Shown here piece by piece: positions 45,670 to 56,100 of a stretch of DNA of 64,000 bases. The stretch is from Thermococcus celer Vu 13 = JCM 8558 (GTDB lineage Archaea; Methanobacteriota_B; Thermococci; Thermococcales; Thermococcaceae). The stretch lies in the NCBI RefSeq assembly GCF_002214365.1, contig NZ_CP014854.1:868001-932000 (forward strand), written 5' to 3'. The notes below the pieces were generated by a model, which made no database searches, was not told the origin of the DNA, and saw only the letters and a list, made by a program, of their open reading frames with translations. How positions within the stretch are numbered: position 1 is the stretch's first letter; every line of letters starts with the position of its first letter. Both the position numbers and the translations under genes were made by a program.

Positions 45670-47181
45670 ATGAAGGCCAGGGTTAGGATACTCGACGTGT
45701 ACAGCGGGAGGTATACGGTTTTCATAAACGAAAACGACGCAAAGAACGCCAAGCTACACCCCGACGACCTCGTCAGGATAGAGGCCGGGAAAAAGACGGT
45801 CTACGGCAGCGTGGCCATCAGCGGGGTTGTTGGTGAGGGGGAGATAGGCGTAAGCAGGGACGTACTCGGGCTCCACAACTTCTCCGAGGGAGAGATAGTT
45901 AACGTGATGCCCAGCGGCATTCCAGAGAGCGTCAGGTACATCAAGAAGAAGATGCACGGCGAGAAGCTCAGGAAGGTCGAGATAGAGGCCATAGTTAAGG
46001 ACATAGTCGACAGGAAACTCAGGGACATAGAGATAAGCTCATTCGTCACCTCGCTCGAGATAAACGGCCTCGACATGGACGAGATAGCCGCCTTAACGGT
46101 CGCCATGGCAGAGACCGGCGACATGCTCGACATCGACAGGAAGCCGATAATGGACGTCCACAGCATCGGCGGCGTTCCGGGGAACAAGACCAATATCCTC
46201 GTCGTCCCGATAGTGGCGGCCGCTGGATTAACCATACCCAAGACCAGCTCGAGGGCCATAACAAGCGCCGCGGGAACCGCCGACGTGGTTGAGGTCTTCG
46301 CGGACGTGAGCTTCTCCCTCGACGAGATAAAGCGCATAGTGGAGAAGATAGGCGCCTGTCTCGTCTGGGGTGGTGCCCTGAACCTCGCTCCGGCCGACGA
46401 CATAACCATCAAGTCCGAGCGCGCCCTCAGCATCGACCCAACCGGGCTGATGCTCGCCAGCATAATGTCCAAGAAGTACGCCATGGGGAGCCAGTACGTG
46501 CTCATCGACATCCCGACGGGTAAGGGAGTCAAGGTCGAGACCGTTGACCAGGCCAGAGCCCTCGCAAGGGACTTCATAGAGCTCGGAAAGAGACTCGGTC
46601 AGTACGTCGAGGTGGCGGTGACCTACGGCGGCCAGCCCATAGGCCACACCGTCGGTCCAGCTTTAGAAGCCAGAGAAGCCCTTTCAACCCTGATGACGGG
46701 CAAAGGGCCCGGGAGTTTGATAGAGAAGGCCACGGGACTCGCGGGGATCCTCCTCGAGATGGGGGGAGCCGCACCATCGGGAATGGGCAAGAAGATGGCC
46801 AGGGAGATCCTCGAAAGTGGAAAGGCCTGGGAGAAGATGAGGGAGATAATAGAGGAGCAGGGAGGAAACCCGGACATAAAACCGGAGGAGATACCCATTG
46901 GGGACAAGACGTACACCTTCACGGCATCCACAAGCGGCTACGTGACGGCTATAGACAACAGGGCGGTAACGGGGATAGCGAAGGCCGCGGGTGCTCCTGA
47001 GGACAAGGGGGCCGGAATAGAGCTCCACGTCAAGGTCGGAGAGAAGGTCAAGGAGGGCGATCCCCTCTTTACTGTGCACGCCGAGAGCGAGGCGAGGCTC
47101 GACCAGGCCATAGTCCTCGCCAGGAGAACAGAACCTATAAGGATCGAGGGGATGGTCCTTCAACGGATAGGGAACATCTGA
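45670..47181 (+). CDS. deoA: AMP phosphorylase
   Basis: A 503-residue enzyme that converts AMP (also CMP, UMP) and phosphate to ribose-1,5-bisphosphate and base. It is the first step of the archaeal nucleoside monophosphate pathway ending at type III RuBisCO. An extra N-terminal domain of about 85 residues distinguishes it from thymidine phosphorylase. [16 protein letters not shown] and [19 protein letters not shown] are the phosphate and base-binding loops. ATG 45670 gives the 503-residue length of characterised Thermococcus enzyme. TATA AATAATATAAAC at 45631-45642. The isomerase and RuBisCO genes are not in this window. Confidence 0.93.
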   Translation: MKARVRILDVYSGRYTVFINENDAKNAKLHPDDLVRIEAGKKTVYGSVAISGVVGEGEIGVSRDVLGLHNFSEGEIVNVMPSGIPESVRYIKKKMHGEKLRKVEIEAIVKDIVDRKLRDIEISSFVTSLEINGLDMDEIAALTVAMAETGDMLDIDRKPIMDVHSIGGVPGNKTNILVVPIVAAAGLTIPKTSSRAITSAAGTADVVEVFADVSFSLDEIKRIVEKIGACLVWGGALNLAPADDITIKSERALSIDPTGLMLASIMSKKYAMGSQYVLIDIPTGKGVKVETVDQARALARDFIELGKRLGQYVEVAVTYGGQPIGHTVGPALEAREALSTLMTGKGPGSLIEKATGLAGILLEMGGAAPSGMGKKMAREILESGKAWEKMREIIEEQGGNPDIKPEEIPIGDKTYTFTASTSGYVTAIDNRAVTGIAKAAGAPEDKGAGIELHVKVGEKVKEGDPLFTVHAESEARLDQAIVLARRTEPIRIEGMVLQRIGNI

Positions 47182-47565
47182 TCACCCCCTTTTCCTATGC
47201 CTATCGTACCATCCCCACTCCTTTTTTGAGCCGAAGGCCCTTACTCCCCTCTTGACGAGGGTTATGCGGAGGTCTTTGGCCATCTCCGGGGTTATCTCGC
47301 CCTTCGCCTCCATCCAGTTGATTATCTCGAGCGCCTCGTCGTCCGTCTCGCACCTCCTCAGGAAGTCTATGACAGTTGGGTTGTAGCCCGAGAAGTCCAT
47401 CAACTCGTCCTCGACGTCCCTCTCCTCGCCCGTTCTGTAGGAGTCTATCGGAACGCCCTCTTCCTCAAGCTCCTTCGCCAGGGCAGGAAAATTCTCCCTG
47501 AACTCATCCCTATCGTACTCCTGCCAGGCGAAATCATCCACAACCTTCTTTTTCTTCTTGTCCAT
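47182..47565 (-). CDS. DUF2095 family protein
   Basis: A 127-residue, strongly charged soluble protein of an archaeal family (DUF2095). It has KKKKKVVDDFAWQEYDRDEF, then YNPTVIDFLRRCETDDEALEI and ITPEMAKDLRITLVKRGVRAFG. Function unknown. ATG 47565 follows GGTGTGCCGC; the longer frame to 47655 crosses the divergent promoter (GGGTTTATAAACCC, 47594-47607) and is unlikely. Confidence 0.8.
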   Translation of the reverse strand: MDKKKKKVVDDFAWQEYDRDEFRENFPALAKELEEEGVPIDSYRTGEERDVEDELMDFSGYNPTVIDFLRRCETDDEALEIINWMEAKGEITPEMAKDLRITLVKRGVRAFGSKKEWGWYDRHRKRG

Positions 47566-47625
47566 GCGGCACACCGGGGAGGAGTCAGGTCGAGGGTTTA
47601 TAAACCCTGAGGGGAACCGGTATTC

Positions 47626-48090
47626 ATGAAGGGATCCTACTTCCTGGTCATCCACTTACCGACCGGGAAGGAGATAGCCACGAAGGGCCGCAGGTTCGCC
47701 CTGAAGGAGGGTTACTACGTCTACGTCGGCTCGGCCATGAACTCCCTCGAGAAGAGGGTCGCACGGCACTTCAGGGAAAACAAGAAGCTCCACTGGCACA
47801 TCGACTTTCTCCTGGAGGAGGCGAGACTTCTCAGGGCCTACATGATCCCGAGCGGGGTCAGGCTCGAGGAAACCCTCTCCATTGAGGTGTCGAAGTTCGG
47901 CGAGCCGGTGGAGGGCTTCGGCGCGGGCGACGTCAGGGTGAGCACCAACCTCTACAGATTTGAGAGAGAGCCGGATGCGCTTTTGAGGGTGATACTAAAA
48001 CGACTGGGCCTCGAATGGAAAAGGGTTAAAAGCGAGGGGGAAGCTATGGAATTCGGTGGGAAAAATGAAGCTCGAACTGGGAAAGGTTGA
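47626..48090 (+). CDS. DUF123 / GIY-YIG-like nuclease-domain protein
   Basis: A 154-residue protein of archaeal family DUF123 with a GIY-YIG-like fold: GYYVYVGSAMNSLEKRVARHF has the YVG and Arg pattern, and HWHIDFLLEEARLLRAYMIP is family-specific. A role in DNA or RNA processing is presumed from the fold; no experiment is known to me. The end overlaps the start of GGGP synthase by 26 nt, so these are cotranscribed. Confidence 0.83.
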   Translation: MKGSYFLVIHLPTGKEIATKGRRFALKEGYYVYVGSAMNSLEKRVARHFRENKKLHWHIDFLLEEARLLRAYMIPSGVRLEETLSIEVSKFGEPVEGFGAGDVRVSTNLYRFEREPDALLRVILKRLGLEWKRVKSEGEAMEFGGKNEARTGKG

Positions 48091-48826
48091 GTCATACATC
48101 CACGAGAAGCTCGAGAGGGAGAAGCTTCACTTCGTTCTCATCGATCCCGACGACGTTACGCCGGAGGTTGCCGGAGAGATGGCGAGGATGAGCGAGGAGG
48201 TTGGGGTGGACGCGATAATGATAGGTGGCTCCACCGGGGCCGAGGGGGAGGTTCTTGACGGCGTCGTGAAGGCCATAAAGGAGTCCTCCAGCCTGCCGAC
48301 GATACTCTTCCCGGGCTCCCACGGCGGGATAAGCAAGTACGCCGATGCGATATTCTTCATGAGCCTGCTCAACTCGAGGAACCCCTTCTTCATAACCGGC
48401 TCCCAGGCCCTGGGGGCTTTCACCGTCAAGCGCTACGGAATAGAGCCCATCCCTATGGCCTACCTTGTCGTCGAACCCGGAGAGACCGTGGGCTGGGTGG
48501 GCGACGCCAAACCAATTCCGAGGCACAAGCCGAAGATAGCCGCCGCTTACGCCTTAGCGGGACAGTACCTCGGGATGCGCCTCGTCTACCTCGAGGCTGG
48601 GAGCGGGGCGAGGGAGCCGGTTCCCCCGGAGATGATATCCCTCGTCAGGAGGGTCATAGACGTCCCCCTCATCGTCGGAGGGGGGATACGAACGGGTGAA
48701 GAAGCGAGGAGGGCGGTTGAGGCCGGGGCCGACATAGTCGTTACGGGGACCGCGATAGAGAAAGCGGGTTCGCTCGAGAAGGCCGGAGAAAAGCTGAGAG
48801 AACTCAAGAGGGGGATAAAGGGGTAG
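48065..48826 (+). CDS. Geranylgeranylglyceryl phosphate synthase
   Basis: A 253-residue TIM-barrel enzyme that joins geranylgeranyl diphosphate to sn-glycerol-1-phosphate, making the first ether bond of archaeal lipids. Motifs: HFVLIDPDDVTPEVAG, DAIMIGGSTGAEGEVLDGVV, YLEAGSGAREPVPPEMI, and the phosphate-binding PLIVGGGIRTGEEARRAVEAG and GADIVVTGTAIEKAG. ATG 48065 follows GGTGGGAAAA; GTG 48056 is an alternative. It uses the product of egsA (34244-35284). Confidence 0.94.
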   Translation: MKLELGKVESYIHEKLEREKLHFVLIDPDDVTPEVAGEMARMSEEVGVDAIMIGGSTGAEGEVLDGVVKAIKESSSLPTILFPGSHGGISKYADAIFFMSLLNSRNPFFITGSQALGAFTVKRYGIEPIPMAYLVVEPGETVGWVGDAKPIPRHKPKIAAAYALAGQYLGMRLVYLEAGSGAREPVPPEMISLVRRVIDVPLIVGGGIRTGEEARRAVEAGADIVVTGTAIEKAGSLEKAGEKLRELKRGIKG

Positions 48827-48830
48827 GGCT

Positions 48831-49070
48831 TCAGGCTTCCGACAGAACCCTGAAGCTTACCTTTCCGTTCTTGATTATCTTTTTGAGCTCGGATAGGAGT
48901 TTGGGGGCGTCTTCCTCGACTATCTCCATCCTTACCTCGCTTATGCCCTCGGGAGTTGGCGGGGAGAAGTGCACGTCCCTGATCCTGCCCCTAACCTTTT
49001 CATAAAGACGACTCAGAATCTTTCCCCTACCCTCGTAGGGCAGTTTAAGGTTGAGTTCAACGATTTGCAT
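48831..49070 (-). CDS. Hypothetical ACT-like small protein
   Basis: A 79-residue protein with a beta-alpha-beta-beta-alpha-beta pattern (QIVELNLKLPYEGRGKILSRL; ISEVRMEIVEEDAPKLLSEL; KVSFRVLSEA), suggesting a small ferredoxin-like or ACT fold. Function unknown. ATG 49070 follows GGTGATGAGT. TATA AGGTTATATAG at about 49115-49105. Confidence 0.65.
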   Translation of the reverse strand: MQIVELNLKLPYEGRGKILSRLYEKVRGRIRDVHFSPPTPEGISEVRMEIVEEDAPKLLSELKKIIKNGKVSFRVLSEA

Positions 49071-49185
49071 ACTCATCACCGTTCTATTCTATGAAAGAAG
49101 GTCTATATAACCTTTTTTATGAGCGAGAATTATCGAATTCCGCCCCTTATATTCCCAGTGGTTATAAAAAGGTTGCTGGGAACTT

Positions 49186-49262
49186 GGATGTGCCCCCGGG
49201 GAGCGAAGGGGAATCACCGCTCGCCGAGGCGCTCATCCCCCGCGGTTTCCCGGGGGCGGTTC
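49186..49262 (-). ncRNA. H/ACA guide sRNA
   Basis: On the minus strand a single long hairpin ends in ACA (49191-49189) three nt before the presumed 3' end. The lower stem GCCCCCGGG pairs with CCCGGGGGC. An internal loop (the pseudouridylation pocket) is followed by an upper GGGG/CCCC stem. At the top is a K-turn-like pair of UGA elements (ATGAGCG... and ...GGTGATT). TATA-like AACTTTAAGG (49289-49280) is about 25 nt before the 5' end, and CAACCTTTTT (49176-49167) is a terminator. The target was not identified. It lies just after hef on the same strand. Confidence 0.7.
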
Positions 49263-49281
49263 AGTATCCTTGAACCGGGCC

Positions 49282-51678
49282 TTAAAGTTTATCCTCTTCT
49301 TCCACGTAGGGTGCGGTGATGACCCTCCTAATCTCCCTCGCCTTCTTCGGACCGATACCCTCGACCTCCTGGAGCTCCTCTTCCGTGGCGGTAAAGACCC
49401 TCTCCACGTTTCCGAAGTGCCCCAGCAGTCTCTTCGCGAGCGTGGCGGAGACGTTCGGAAGTCCCTCGACTATCAAACGCTGTCTCTCGGCGAGGGTCAG
49501 GGCCTTCTTCTCGCTCCTCAGGCGAACCTCCTTTTTCCTCTCCTCCTGCTCGCGCTTTGCCATGAGGTAGATGAACTGGGCGGTCTCCTCAGTTCCCGAC
49601 GAGAAGAGTACCGGAACCCCCCAGTCGAGGGTTACCGCCGTTAAGGCACCCCTTATGGCGTTCGGGTGAACGTTCCTTATGCCGTAGAGCTCGCCCTCCA
49701 CGATTATCACGGGCTTCTCGTAGGCCCTCTTGAGCCGTTCGACCTGGTCGAAGAGCCTGCCGTCTATTATCGACTGGATGAAGTCGTTGGCGCTCTTCCT
49801 CTCTATCCCGACGTCCTCGCTCACCACGTAGTCGGCGACGTCGAGCGTTTTAACCTCCACCTCCGCCCCGAGCTCCTTCAGGTGCTTCGGAACGCCGCTC
49901 CTCAGCTCGCGGTTGTCAACGTAAACGACTATCCCCTTCGGTTTCCTCACGAAGACGGGTTTTATGGGGAGCTTCTCGTAAACCCCTTCCTCCGAGGTTT
50001 CGGCTTTTTCGGGCCTTTCGGCTTCCCTTCCGGTTTTCTCCGCCTTTTCCCTGTCCTCCAACTTCCTCGACTTCGGCCTGAGGAACTCATCGAGCGGGGT
50101 TATCTTTCCCCTCGGGGGCATCTCAACACGCTCCACGACGCTTTTATCTATTTCATCCTTCTCCGAGCGGGCCTTCTCGAGTTCCCTCGCGAGTTTCCTA
50201 ATCGTCTCGAACATGCGCCTTTCCTTTCTCCGGGAACTCCAGTAGTAGGCCTCGTCCCGCGTCCCCTTGGCCATCAGTATGACCACCCTTCCCGGCCTGT
50301 GCCTCCCAGTCCTCCCGCGCCGCTGAATGCTTCTTATGGCCGAGGGCACGGGCTCGTAGAAGACGACGAGGTCAACCTCCGGAACGTCGAGGCCCTCCTC
50401 CCCGACGCTTGTGGCAACCAAAACGTTGAACTCCCCGCGGGAGAAGCGTTTCAGCGTCTCCTTCTGCTCCCTCTGGCTCATCCCTTTGTCCTTGCCCCTG
50501 CTCGCCTGTCCGATGAATCGCTCGGCGCTTATTCCCCTCTCCCGAAGGACCTCAACTATCTTCCTTCCGGTGTCGCGGTAGTTGGTGAAGACGATTATCT
50601 TCGAGTTCGGCTTTTTTCTCAGCTTTTCCTCGATCAGCCCCATCAACTTCCCCATCTTCGGGTGGTCGAGGCCGAGCTCCTTCGCCTGAACGAGGAGATA
50701 AACGACCTTCCTCATGCGCGGGTCTTCCATGAGCTCCCTGCTCGACTTCGTTCTCCTATCCTCCCGGAGCTTCTTGAGGTAGCCCCTCAGGGCCGTCAGC
50801 CCCTGCGTCTCGAGGAGCTCTATCGCGTGCTGGAGCTTAACCGCTTTGGCCTGGTGCATCCTCAGCCTTCCCATCTCGTAGTTGCCCCTCGCGACCTCCT
50901 GATTTATCTTTGAACCGGCCTGAAGAACCTCCCTTTTAGAAATGTCGGGCGAATAGGTTGATACAAGCCTGAACTGGGCGAGGGGTTTGAGGCTCTCCTT
51001 CAACATCTCCCTCAAAAGGGAGCGGACTTCCTTATAGATGCCGGGCAGCTCGACCTTCACCCACTCGAAGGCGATCCTCTGGACGTAGGGTTTGACGTCC
51101 GGCGAGCTCTCCGTCCTTATCTCGATGTGCTCTATCCCGAGGTTGTGGATTATCTCCCGTATCCTATCCTCGTCGCTCCCGGGCGATGCGGTGAGGCCAA
51201 GAACGAGCGGATGTCTCGCGGTTTTGAGGTATTCTCTGGCTATGAAGACGTAGGAGTAGTTCCCAACTGCCCTGTGGGCCTCGTCGAAGACGAGCAGTAC
51301 AACGTCCTCGAGGGATATCTTCCCTGTGATGATGTCGTTCTCGACGGTCTGTGGGGTTGCGGTCACGATAACGCTCTCCCTCCAGAGTTCTGTCCGTTTC
51401 TCGGGCGGAAGCTCGCCCGTGAGGACGTTGATCCTCTCCGGCGGAAGGTCGAAGAGTTTTCTAAAGCTCTCCGCGTGCTGCAGGGCGAGGGGCTTCGTGG
51501 GGGCAAGCATGAGGACCTTCCCGCCGTACTTGGAAAGCCGATAATCGGCTATGAGCATGGCTACGAGCGTCTTTCCCAGCCCCGTCGGAAGGACGACGAG
51601 GCAGTTCCTCTCCTTGCATTTCGCGTAGATGACCTCCTGGTAAACGCGGGGCTCGATCAGGTCGCGGCGAAGGTGCAT
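49282..51678 (-). CDS. hef: Hef: fork-structure helicase/nuclease (XPF/FANCM type)
   Basis: A 798-residue protein that unwinds and cuts branched DNA at stalled forks. The N-terminal SF2 helicase has Walker A PTGLGKTLVAM, DEAH box LVFDEAHRAVG, and QRRGRTGRHRPG. A charged linker (about residues 510-580) follows. The C-terminal XPF nuclease has YVDNRELRSG and the GIERKSANDF core, and it ends with helix-hairpin-helix units (LPNVSATLAKRLLGHFG; VEGIGPKKAREI). ATG 51678 starts at the usual MHLRRDLIEPR; a longer frame to 51765 is not supported. Confidence 0.95.
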   Translation of the reverse strand: MHLRRDLIEPRVYQEVIYAKCKERNCLVVLPTGLGKTLVAMLIADYRLSKYGGKVLMLAPTKPLALQHAESFRKLFDLPPERINVLTGELPPEKRTELWRESVIVTATPQTVENDIITGKISLEDVVLLVFDEAHRAVGNYSYVFIAREYLKTARHPLVLGLTASPGSDEDRIREIIHNLGIEHIEIRTESSPDVKPYVQRIAFEWVKVELPGIYKEVRSLLREMLKESLKPLAQFRLVSTYSPDISKREVLQAGSKINQEVARGNYEMGRLRMHQAKAVKLQHAIELLETQGLTALRGYLKKLREDRRTKSSRELMEDPRMRKVVYLLVQAKELGLDHPKMGKLMGLIEEKLRKKPNSKIIVFTNYRDTGRKIVEVLRERGISAERFIGQASRGKDKGMSQREQKETLKRFSRGEFNVLVATSVGEEGLDVPEVDLVVFYEPVPSAIRSIQRRGRTGRHRPGRVVILMAKGTRDEAYYWSSRRKERRMFETIRKLARELEKARSEKDEIDKSVVERVEMPPRGKITPLDEFLRPKSRKLEDREKAEKTGREAERPEKAETSEEGVYEKLPIKPVFVRKPKGIVVYVDNRELRSGVPKHLKELGAEVEVKTLDVADYVVSEDVGIERKSANDFIQSIIDGRLFDQVERLKRAYEKPVIIVEGELYGIRNVHPNAIRGALTAVTLDWGVPVLFSSGTEETAQFIYLMAKREQEERKKEVRLRSEKKALTLAERQRLIVEGLPNVSATLAKRLLGHFGNVERVFTATEEELQEVEGIGPKKAREIRRVITAPYVEEEDKL

Positions 51679-51727
51679 GTGAGTACCTCGCCGGCGGGAT
51701 TTATAAACTCTCGGACGGAGTTGCTGT

Positions 51728-52195
51728 ATGCTCCTAACGAGACACGCCCGTGAGAGGGTCGTCAAGCGGCTCGCCAGAAAGCGAAAGCTCGAGCGGATCT
51801 ACTCGGTTCTGTGGGACTTCATCGACCGCTCCCAAAGAATTGAGGTGAACGATGGGGTGGTGATCCTCACCAATGGGGAGAAGAGCCTCGTCTGTGCAAG
51901 ACTCGAATGCGAGAGGCTTTCCCTTGAGGAAATCCAGGAGAGGGTTTCCGGGATCTCGAGGACCTACGACTGCGTCTTCCTCGATGGGAGAAGGGCCAGG
52001 AGCACCGTTCCGCGGAAGTTCGTCGAGGGCATTCCTGAGGGGGAGTACTGCTTCTACCTCAACCGTGAAAAGAGGAGCCTCTACGTGGGGAGCGAGGAGC
52101 CCCTGCTGGTTATAACGATGAGGCCCGCGAAGGAAAGGGAGAGAGTTTACGCTTCGAGGGGCACCACGAGTATCTCCCCGAAGGGCTCCTCCTGA
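51728..52195 (+). CDS. Hypothetical protein
   Basis: A 155-residue protein that I do not recognise. It has two cysteines close together (VCARLECERLS) and one later, and alternating strands (EYCFYLNREKRSLYVGSEE; LLVITMRPAKE). It is divergent from hef, sharing a short promoter gap with TATA GATTTATAAAC (51698-51708), and overlaps the convergent scpA 3' end by 49 nt. Confidence 0.7.
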   Translation: MLLTRHARERVVKRLARKRKLERIYSVLWDFIDRSQRIEVNDGVVILTNGEKSLVCARLECERLSLEEIQERVSGISRTYDCVFLDGRRARSTVPRKFVEGIPEGEYCFYLNREKRSLYVGSEEPLLVITMRPAKERERVYASRGTTSISPKGSS

Positions 52196-52803
52196 ATCAG
52201 GTCGACCTTGCCCATGTTGGAGAGGAACAGGAGGTAGAGGAAGGTCCTCGCGATTATCTTCGGCGTCGGGTCGAAGATGAGGTCCCGGAACCTTATGGGC
52301 CCGCCGCTCTCGCGGTACATCTCCTTCACCAGCTCGTGGAGCCGGTAGACGTGTTTCTCGATGTCGACGCGGAAGTCGTCGACGACGAAAACCTGCTCCT
52401 CTATCTCGACCTTTTTCTTCTTCCTCGGTTTCCTCCTCTCGGCTTCCTCGAGGGCGTCCATGAGGGCGTCGAGCAGGTCGTCGAAGGTGTAGTAACGCTC
52501 CACCCTCCTGAGAGGAGGGGTTAGAGGTTCCACATCGACCCTTAGGTGCTCCTCGCCCCGCTCCTCCTCTTCCTCGCCGTCGGCGTTGAGCAAAGCCTCG
52601 CTCTTCATCCTGACGAGTATCGAGGCGGCCAGGATGGCCCTCGCGGAAACGCGGAGGTCGAGCTCCCTCATCTCCCTCAGCCGCTCGATGTACTTTTCGG
52701 TTAGGTCAACGATGTCTATGTTCCAGGGGTCAACCTTTCCCATCGTGACGAGCTGGAGGAGGATGTCGACGGGCGTTACCTCCTCCTCGCGGCGCGATTC
52801 CAT
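52147..52803 (-). CDS. scpA: Segregation and condensation protein ScpA
   Basis: A 218-residue kleisin. It bridges the SMC heads in the archaeal condensin complex. It has the N-terminal PVDILLQLVTMGKVDPWNIDI, ARAILAASILVRMKSEALL, a charged linker, and a C-terminal winged helix that binds SMC (ARTFLYLLFLSNMGKVDL). ATG 52803 follows AGGTGAAACC; the earlier start at 52812 is less likely. It lies downstream of smc, separated by a broken nucleotidyltransferase gene on the same strand. Confidence 0.92.
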   Translation of the reverse strand: MESRREEEVTPVDILLQLVTMGKVDPWNIDIVDLTEKYIERLREMRELDLRVSARAILAASILVRMKSEALLNADGEEEEERGEEHLRVDVEPLTPPLRRVERYYTFDDLLDALMDALEEAERRKPRKKKKVEIEEQVFVVDDFRVDIEKHVYRLHELVKEMYRESGGPIRFRDLIFDPTPKIIARTFLYLLFLSNMGKVDLIQEEPFGEILVVPLEA

Positions 52804-52808
52804 GGGTT

Positions 52809-53170
52809 TCACCTCTCAATTCTAATCCATCCCCTCTCAAAGCGGCGGAACCTCCCCTTGGCGGCGTTAAACATCCTCATTATTTCGTGAAGGTAATCGC
52901 CGTGGGCGTAGAGAACCAGCCCATCTGCCAGGGCGTCCATTGTGAGGGGGTGTCCCTTGTTGATCATCCTCTTGACCTCCCGGGGGTGTAAGCTTTTGCA
53001 TCGATGGGGGCGTGCGACCTGTCGAGGCCATCAACGTCACTTCCCAGCCCGAAGGTTCCCCCTGCCACGGAGCCGTGGAGCAGTATCAACTCTGGATGGA
53101 GGGTTCTTTTGAGTGTCCCCACGTATTGCAGGACGTCTTCCCTGTAAGGAACGTCACTGGACTTCATCAC
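52809..53170 (-). pseudogene. Minimal nucleotidyltransferase, broken by internal deletion and frameshift
   Basis: Starting at ATG 53170, the frame encodes SSDVPYREDVLQYVGTLKRT, then the nucleotidyltransferase motif GSVAGGTFGLGSDVD. It then jumps straight to SHAPIDAKAYTP, skipping about 25 residues expected in MNT-domain proteins, including the third catalytic strand. After TP the frame is lost by one base. The next frame continues EVKRMINKGHPLTMDALADG to FERGWIRIER and stops at 52809-52811. It lies in the smc-scpA unit. An intact gene may exist in sister species. Confidence 0.75.
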
Positions 53171-53173
53171 ACC

Positions 53174-56100
53174 TCACCCGCTCAGGTGGCCGAACATCTC
53201 CTCGTGCTCGGCCTCGCTCCTCTTCCGGGCCTCCTCGAGGATCTTCATGGCCTTCTCGAGGCTGAGGGCGACGACCTTGGACACGCCGTTCCTCATGCTG
53301 ACGCCGATTATCTTGTCAGCGTTGGCCATCATGACGTCCCTCAGGGTTATCACGATGAACTGGCTGTTCTCCGAGGCCTCCTTGATGAGGTCCGCGACGC
53401 GCTTGACGTTGGCGTCGTCGAGGTGGGCGTCGATCTCGTCGAAGAGGTAGAACGGGGCCGGTTTGTAGCGCTGAATGGCGAAGACGAAGGCGAGGGCGGT
53501 TAAGGCCTTCTCGCCGCCGCTCATGGCCTCTATCCTCTTGACGTCCTTCCCGGCCGGCTTGGCCTCTATCTCGAGGCCTCCGGCGAATGGATCGTCGGGA
53601 TTCTCGAGGATGAGCCTGGCGCTTCCTCCCGGGGAGAGCTTGGCGAACAGCTCCGAGAAGTTCTTCGCTATCTGGTTGAGGGTCTCCATGAAGACGTTCC
53701 TCTTCTGACCCTCTATCTCCTCTATGAACTCCTCTATGCTCTCCTTCTCGGCGACAACCTGCTCGCGCTTGCTGCTCAGCTCGAGGTACCTCCTCTCGAC
53801 GACCTCGAAGTCCTCTATGGCCTTCATGTTGACGGGCTCGAGGGAGCGTATCTCCTCCTCCATCTCCTCTATTTCCTTCCTCAGGGCCTCGAGCTCGAGC
53901 GGGATCTCCTTGATGCCCTTCACGATCTTGGCGTCGTGGTGTTTTAGCTCCTCCCGTTTCTCCTTCAGCGTCGCCTCGTACTGGGCGAGCTTTATCTTCA
54001 GCGTGTTGGCCTCGATGCGGAGCTCCTGGAGCTTTGAACTCAGCTCCTCCTTCTCGGAGCGGAGCTCTGCTATCTCCTTCCTCAGGCTCTCGCGCCTCTC
54101 GCGGAGCTCCTTGAGCTCTTCCTTAACGCCCTCCTCGGCTTTCCTGAGTTCCTCAAGCTCTCCCTCGAATTCCCCTATGGCCCTCTCGTTCTCGGCGATG
54201 TTGGCCTTTAGCGCGTTTATCCTGTTCACAAGCCCCTCAATCTCCTCCTCCAGATCGGCTTTCCTTGGAAGGAGCTCCTCGTTTATCCTCGCCTCGAGGC
54301 CTTCGAGCCTGCTCTCGACCTTGCCGAGCTCTTCTCTGAGTTTGCTTATCTCGTGCTCCGCCTCCCTGATCCTCTGGTTGAGCTCCCTCGCCTCCGGGTT
54401 CTCCAGCGCTTTCTTGAGTTTATCCCTCTTCCTCTCGAGCCTCTCTATCCTCCCGCGGAGCCTGGCCATCTCACCCTTTGCATCGTGGATCCTCTTCTCG
54501 AGGGCCTCGATCCCCCTCTCGCTCTCCTCGATCTCCTCCTTCAGGGCCTTATCCTCCGCCAAAAGGCGCTCCATCTCTTTCTGGATAACCTGAAGATCCT
54601 TGTTAAGCCCGCTCTTCTTCATGCGCAGCTCGAAGAGCCCGTCCTGGAGCCCCTTGATCTCCACCCTGAGGGCGTTAACGGCCGATTCAAGGGCCTCCCT
54701 CTCCCGCTCGAGTTTTTCGACCCTCTTCCTTATCTCGTCGACGTTCACGCCGAGCCTGCCCCTCGGCCTGTAGTGCCCCCCGGTTATGGCCCCGCTCCTC
54801 TCGAGGAGCTCACCGCCGAGGGTCACCATGCGAACCTTCCCGATCCCAACGGTTCTCGCCTCGTCCATGTCGTTGACGATGAGCGTGTCCCCGAGGGCGT
54901 AGGCGACGGCGTTCTTGAAGCGGGCATCGTAGCTGACGACGTCCATCGCCGGAACACCGAGCGGCGGCTTCCCGCGCATCGAGCGGGGCTTTATTTTGTT
55001 GAGTGGCAGAAAGGTCAGCCTTCCGAGTTTATTCTCCTTCAGGAGTTTTATCGCCTTCTCGGCGACTTTATCGTCCTCCACCACGACGTTGTCGTAGTTC
55101 CCGCCGAGGGCGACCTCGACGGCCAGGGCGTAGTCCTTCTCCGCCGTTATTAGCTCCCCGAGCGGACCGTAGAGGCCCGGTACCTTCTGCCGTTTCAGGA
55201 ACTCCACGGCCCTGTTGCCCCTGATCTCGCGGTGGGCCTCGGCCTTGATGAGCTCTTCCTTAGCCTTGGAGAGCTCCCCCTCAACCTTTTTGAGGGACCT
55301 GCCCTTCTCCTCGAGCTCCTTCTCGGCCTTCCTGAGCCTCGCCTCGGCCCGGGATATCTTACCCTCCACCTCCCCGAGCTCGGAGCGCCTGGCCTCGAGG
55401 GCCCTTCTGGTTTCCTCTATCCTGGATTTGAGCGCTGTTCTCTTCGCGCTATCCTGGGCGATTTTAGTTTTGAGGCGCTCTATCTCCTCCTCGAACTTCT
55501 TGACGTCGCCCTCCTTCATGTAGAGCTCCTTCTTGCCCTCCTCGAGCTCGGCAACGACCTTATCGAACTCCTCCCTGGCCCTCGCGAAGTCCCTGTCGAT
55601 CTCGCCGAGTTTGACCACCAGCTCGTTCTTGGCGACCTCCTTCTCCTTTATCTCCGCCTTGAGCTTCTCTCGCCTCTTACTCCAGCGCTGAATTGCGTTT
55701 CTGCTCTTTTCTATCTCCTCGGAGACCTTCTTCAGTTCCTCCTTCGTCTTGGCGAGCCTGCGCTGGCTTTCCTCTATCTCCTTCTCGGCCAGCTCGATGT
55801 TCCTCCGGGCCATCTCTATCTTCGACTGGACCTCGCTGATCTTCCTCGTGACCTCGAGGATGCCGTCCTCGCTCTTCTCCTCGAGTTCCCTCTCGACGTC
55901 ACTCAGTTCCCTCTCTTTGGAGACTATCTCCCTGGCTATATCCTTGAGGCGCTCCTCTATGGCAGCCATCGCCGCCTCTATCTCCCGATCGCGGGCGTTG
56001 CTCTCCTCGATCAGGGACTCGAGTTTCCTTATCTCGCCGAGGAGGAGGGTAACCCGGGCCTTCTCGACGCGCTCCTTGAGATCGAGGTACCTCAGGGCGT

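Noticed and set aside
53724-55523. Long plus-strand frames antisense to smc
   Set aside because: Ser/Leu-rich shadow translations of the coiled-coil codons; no ribosome site or domain.
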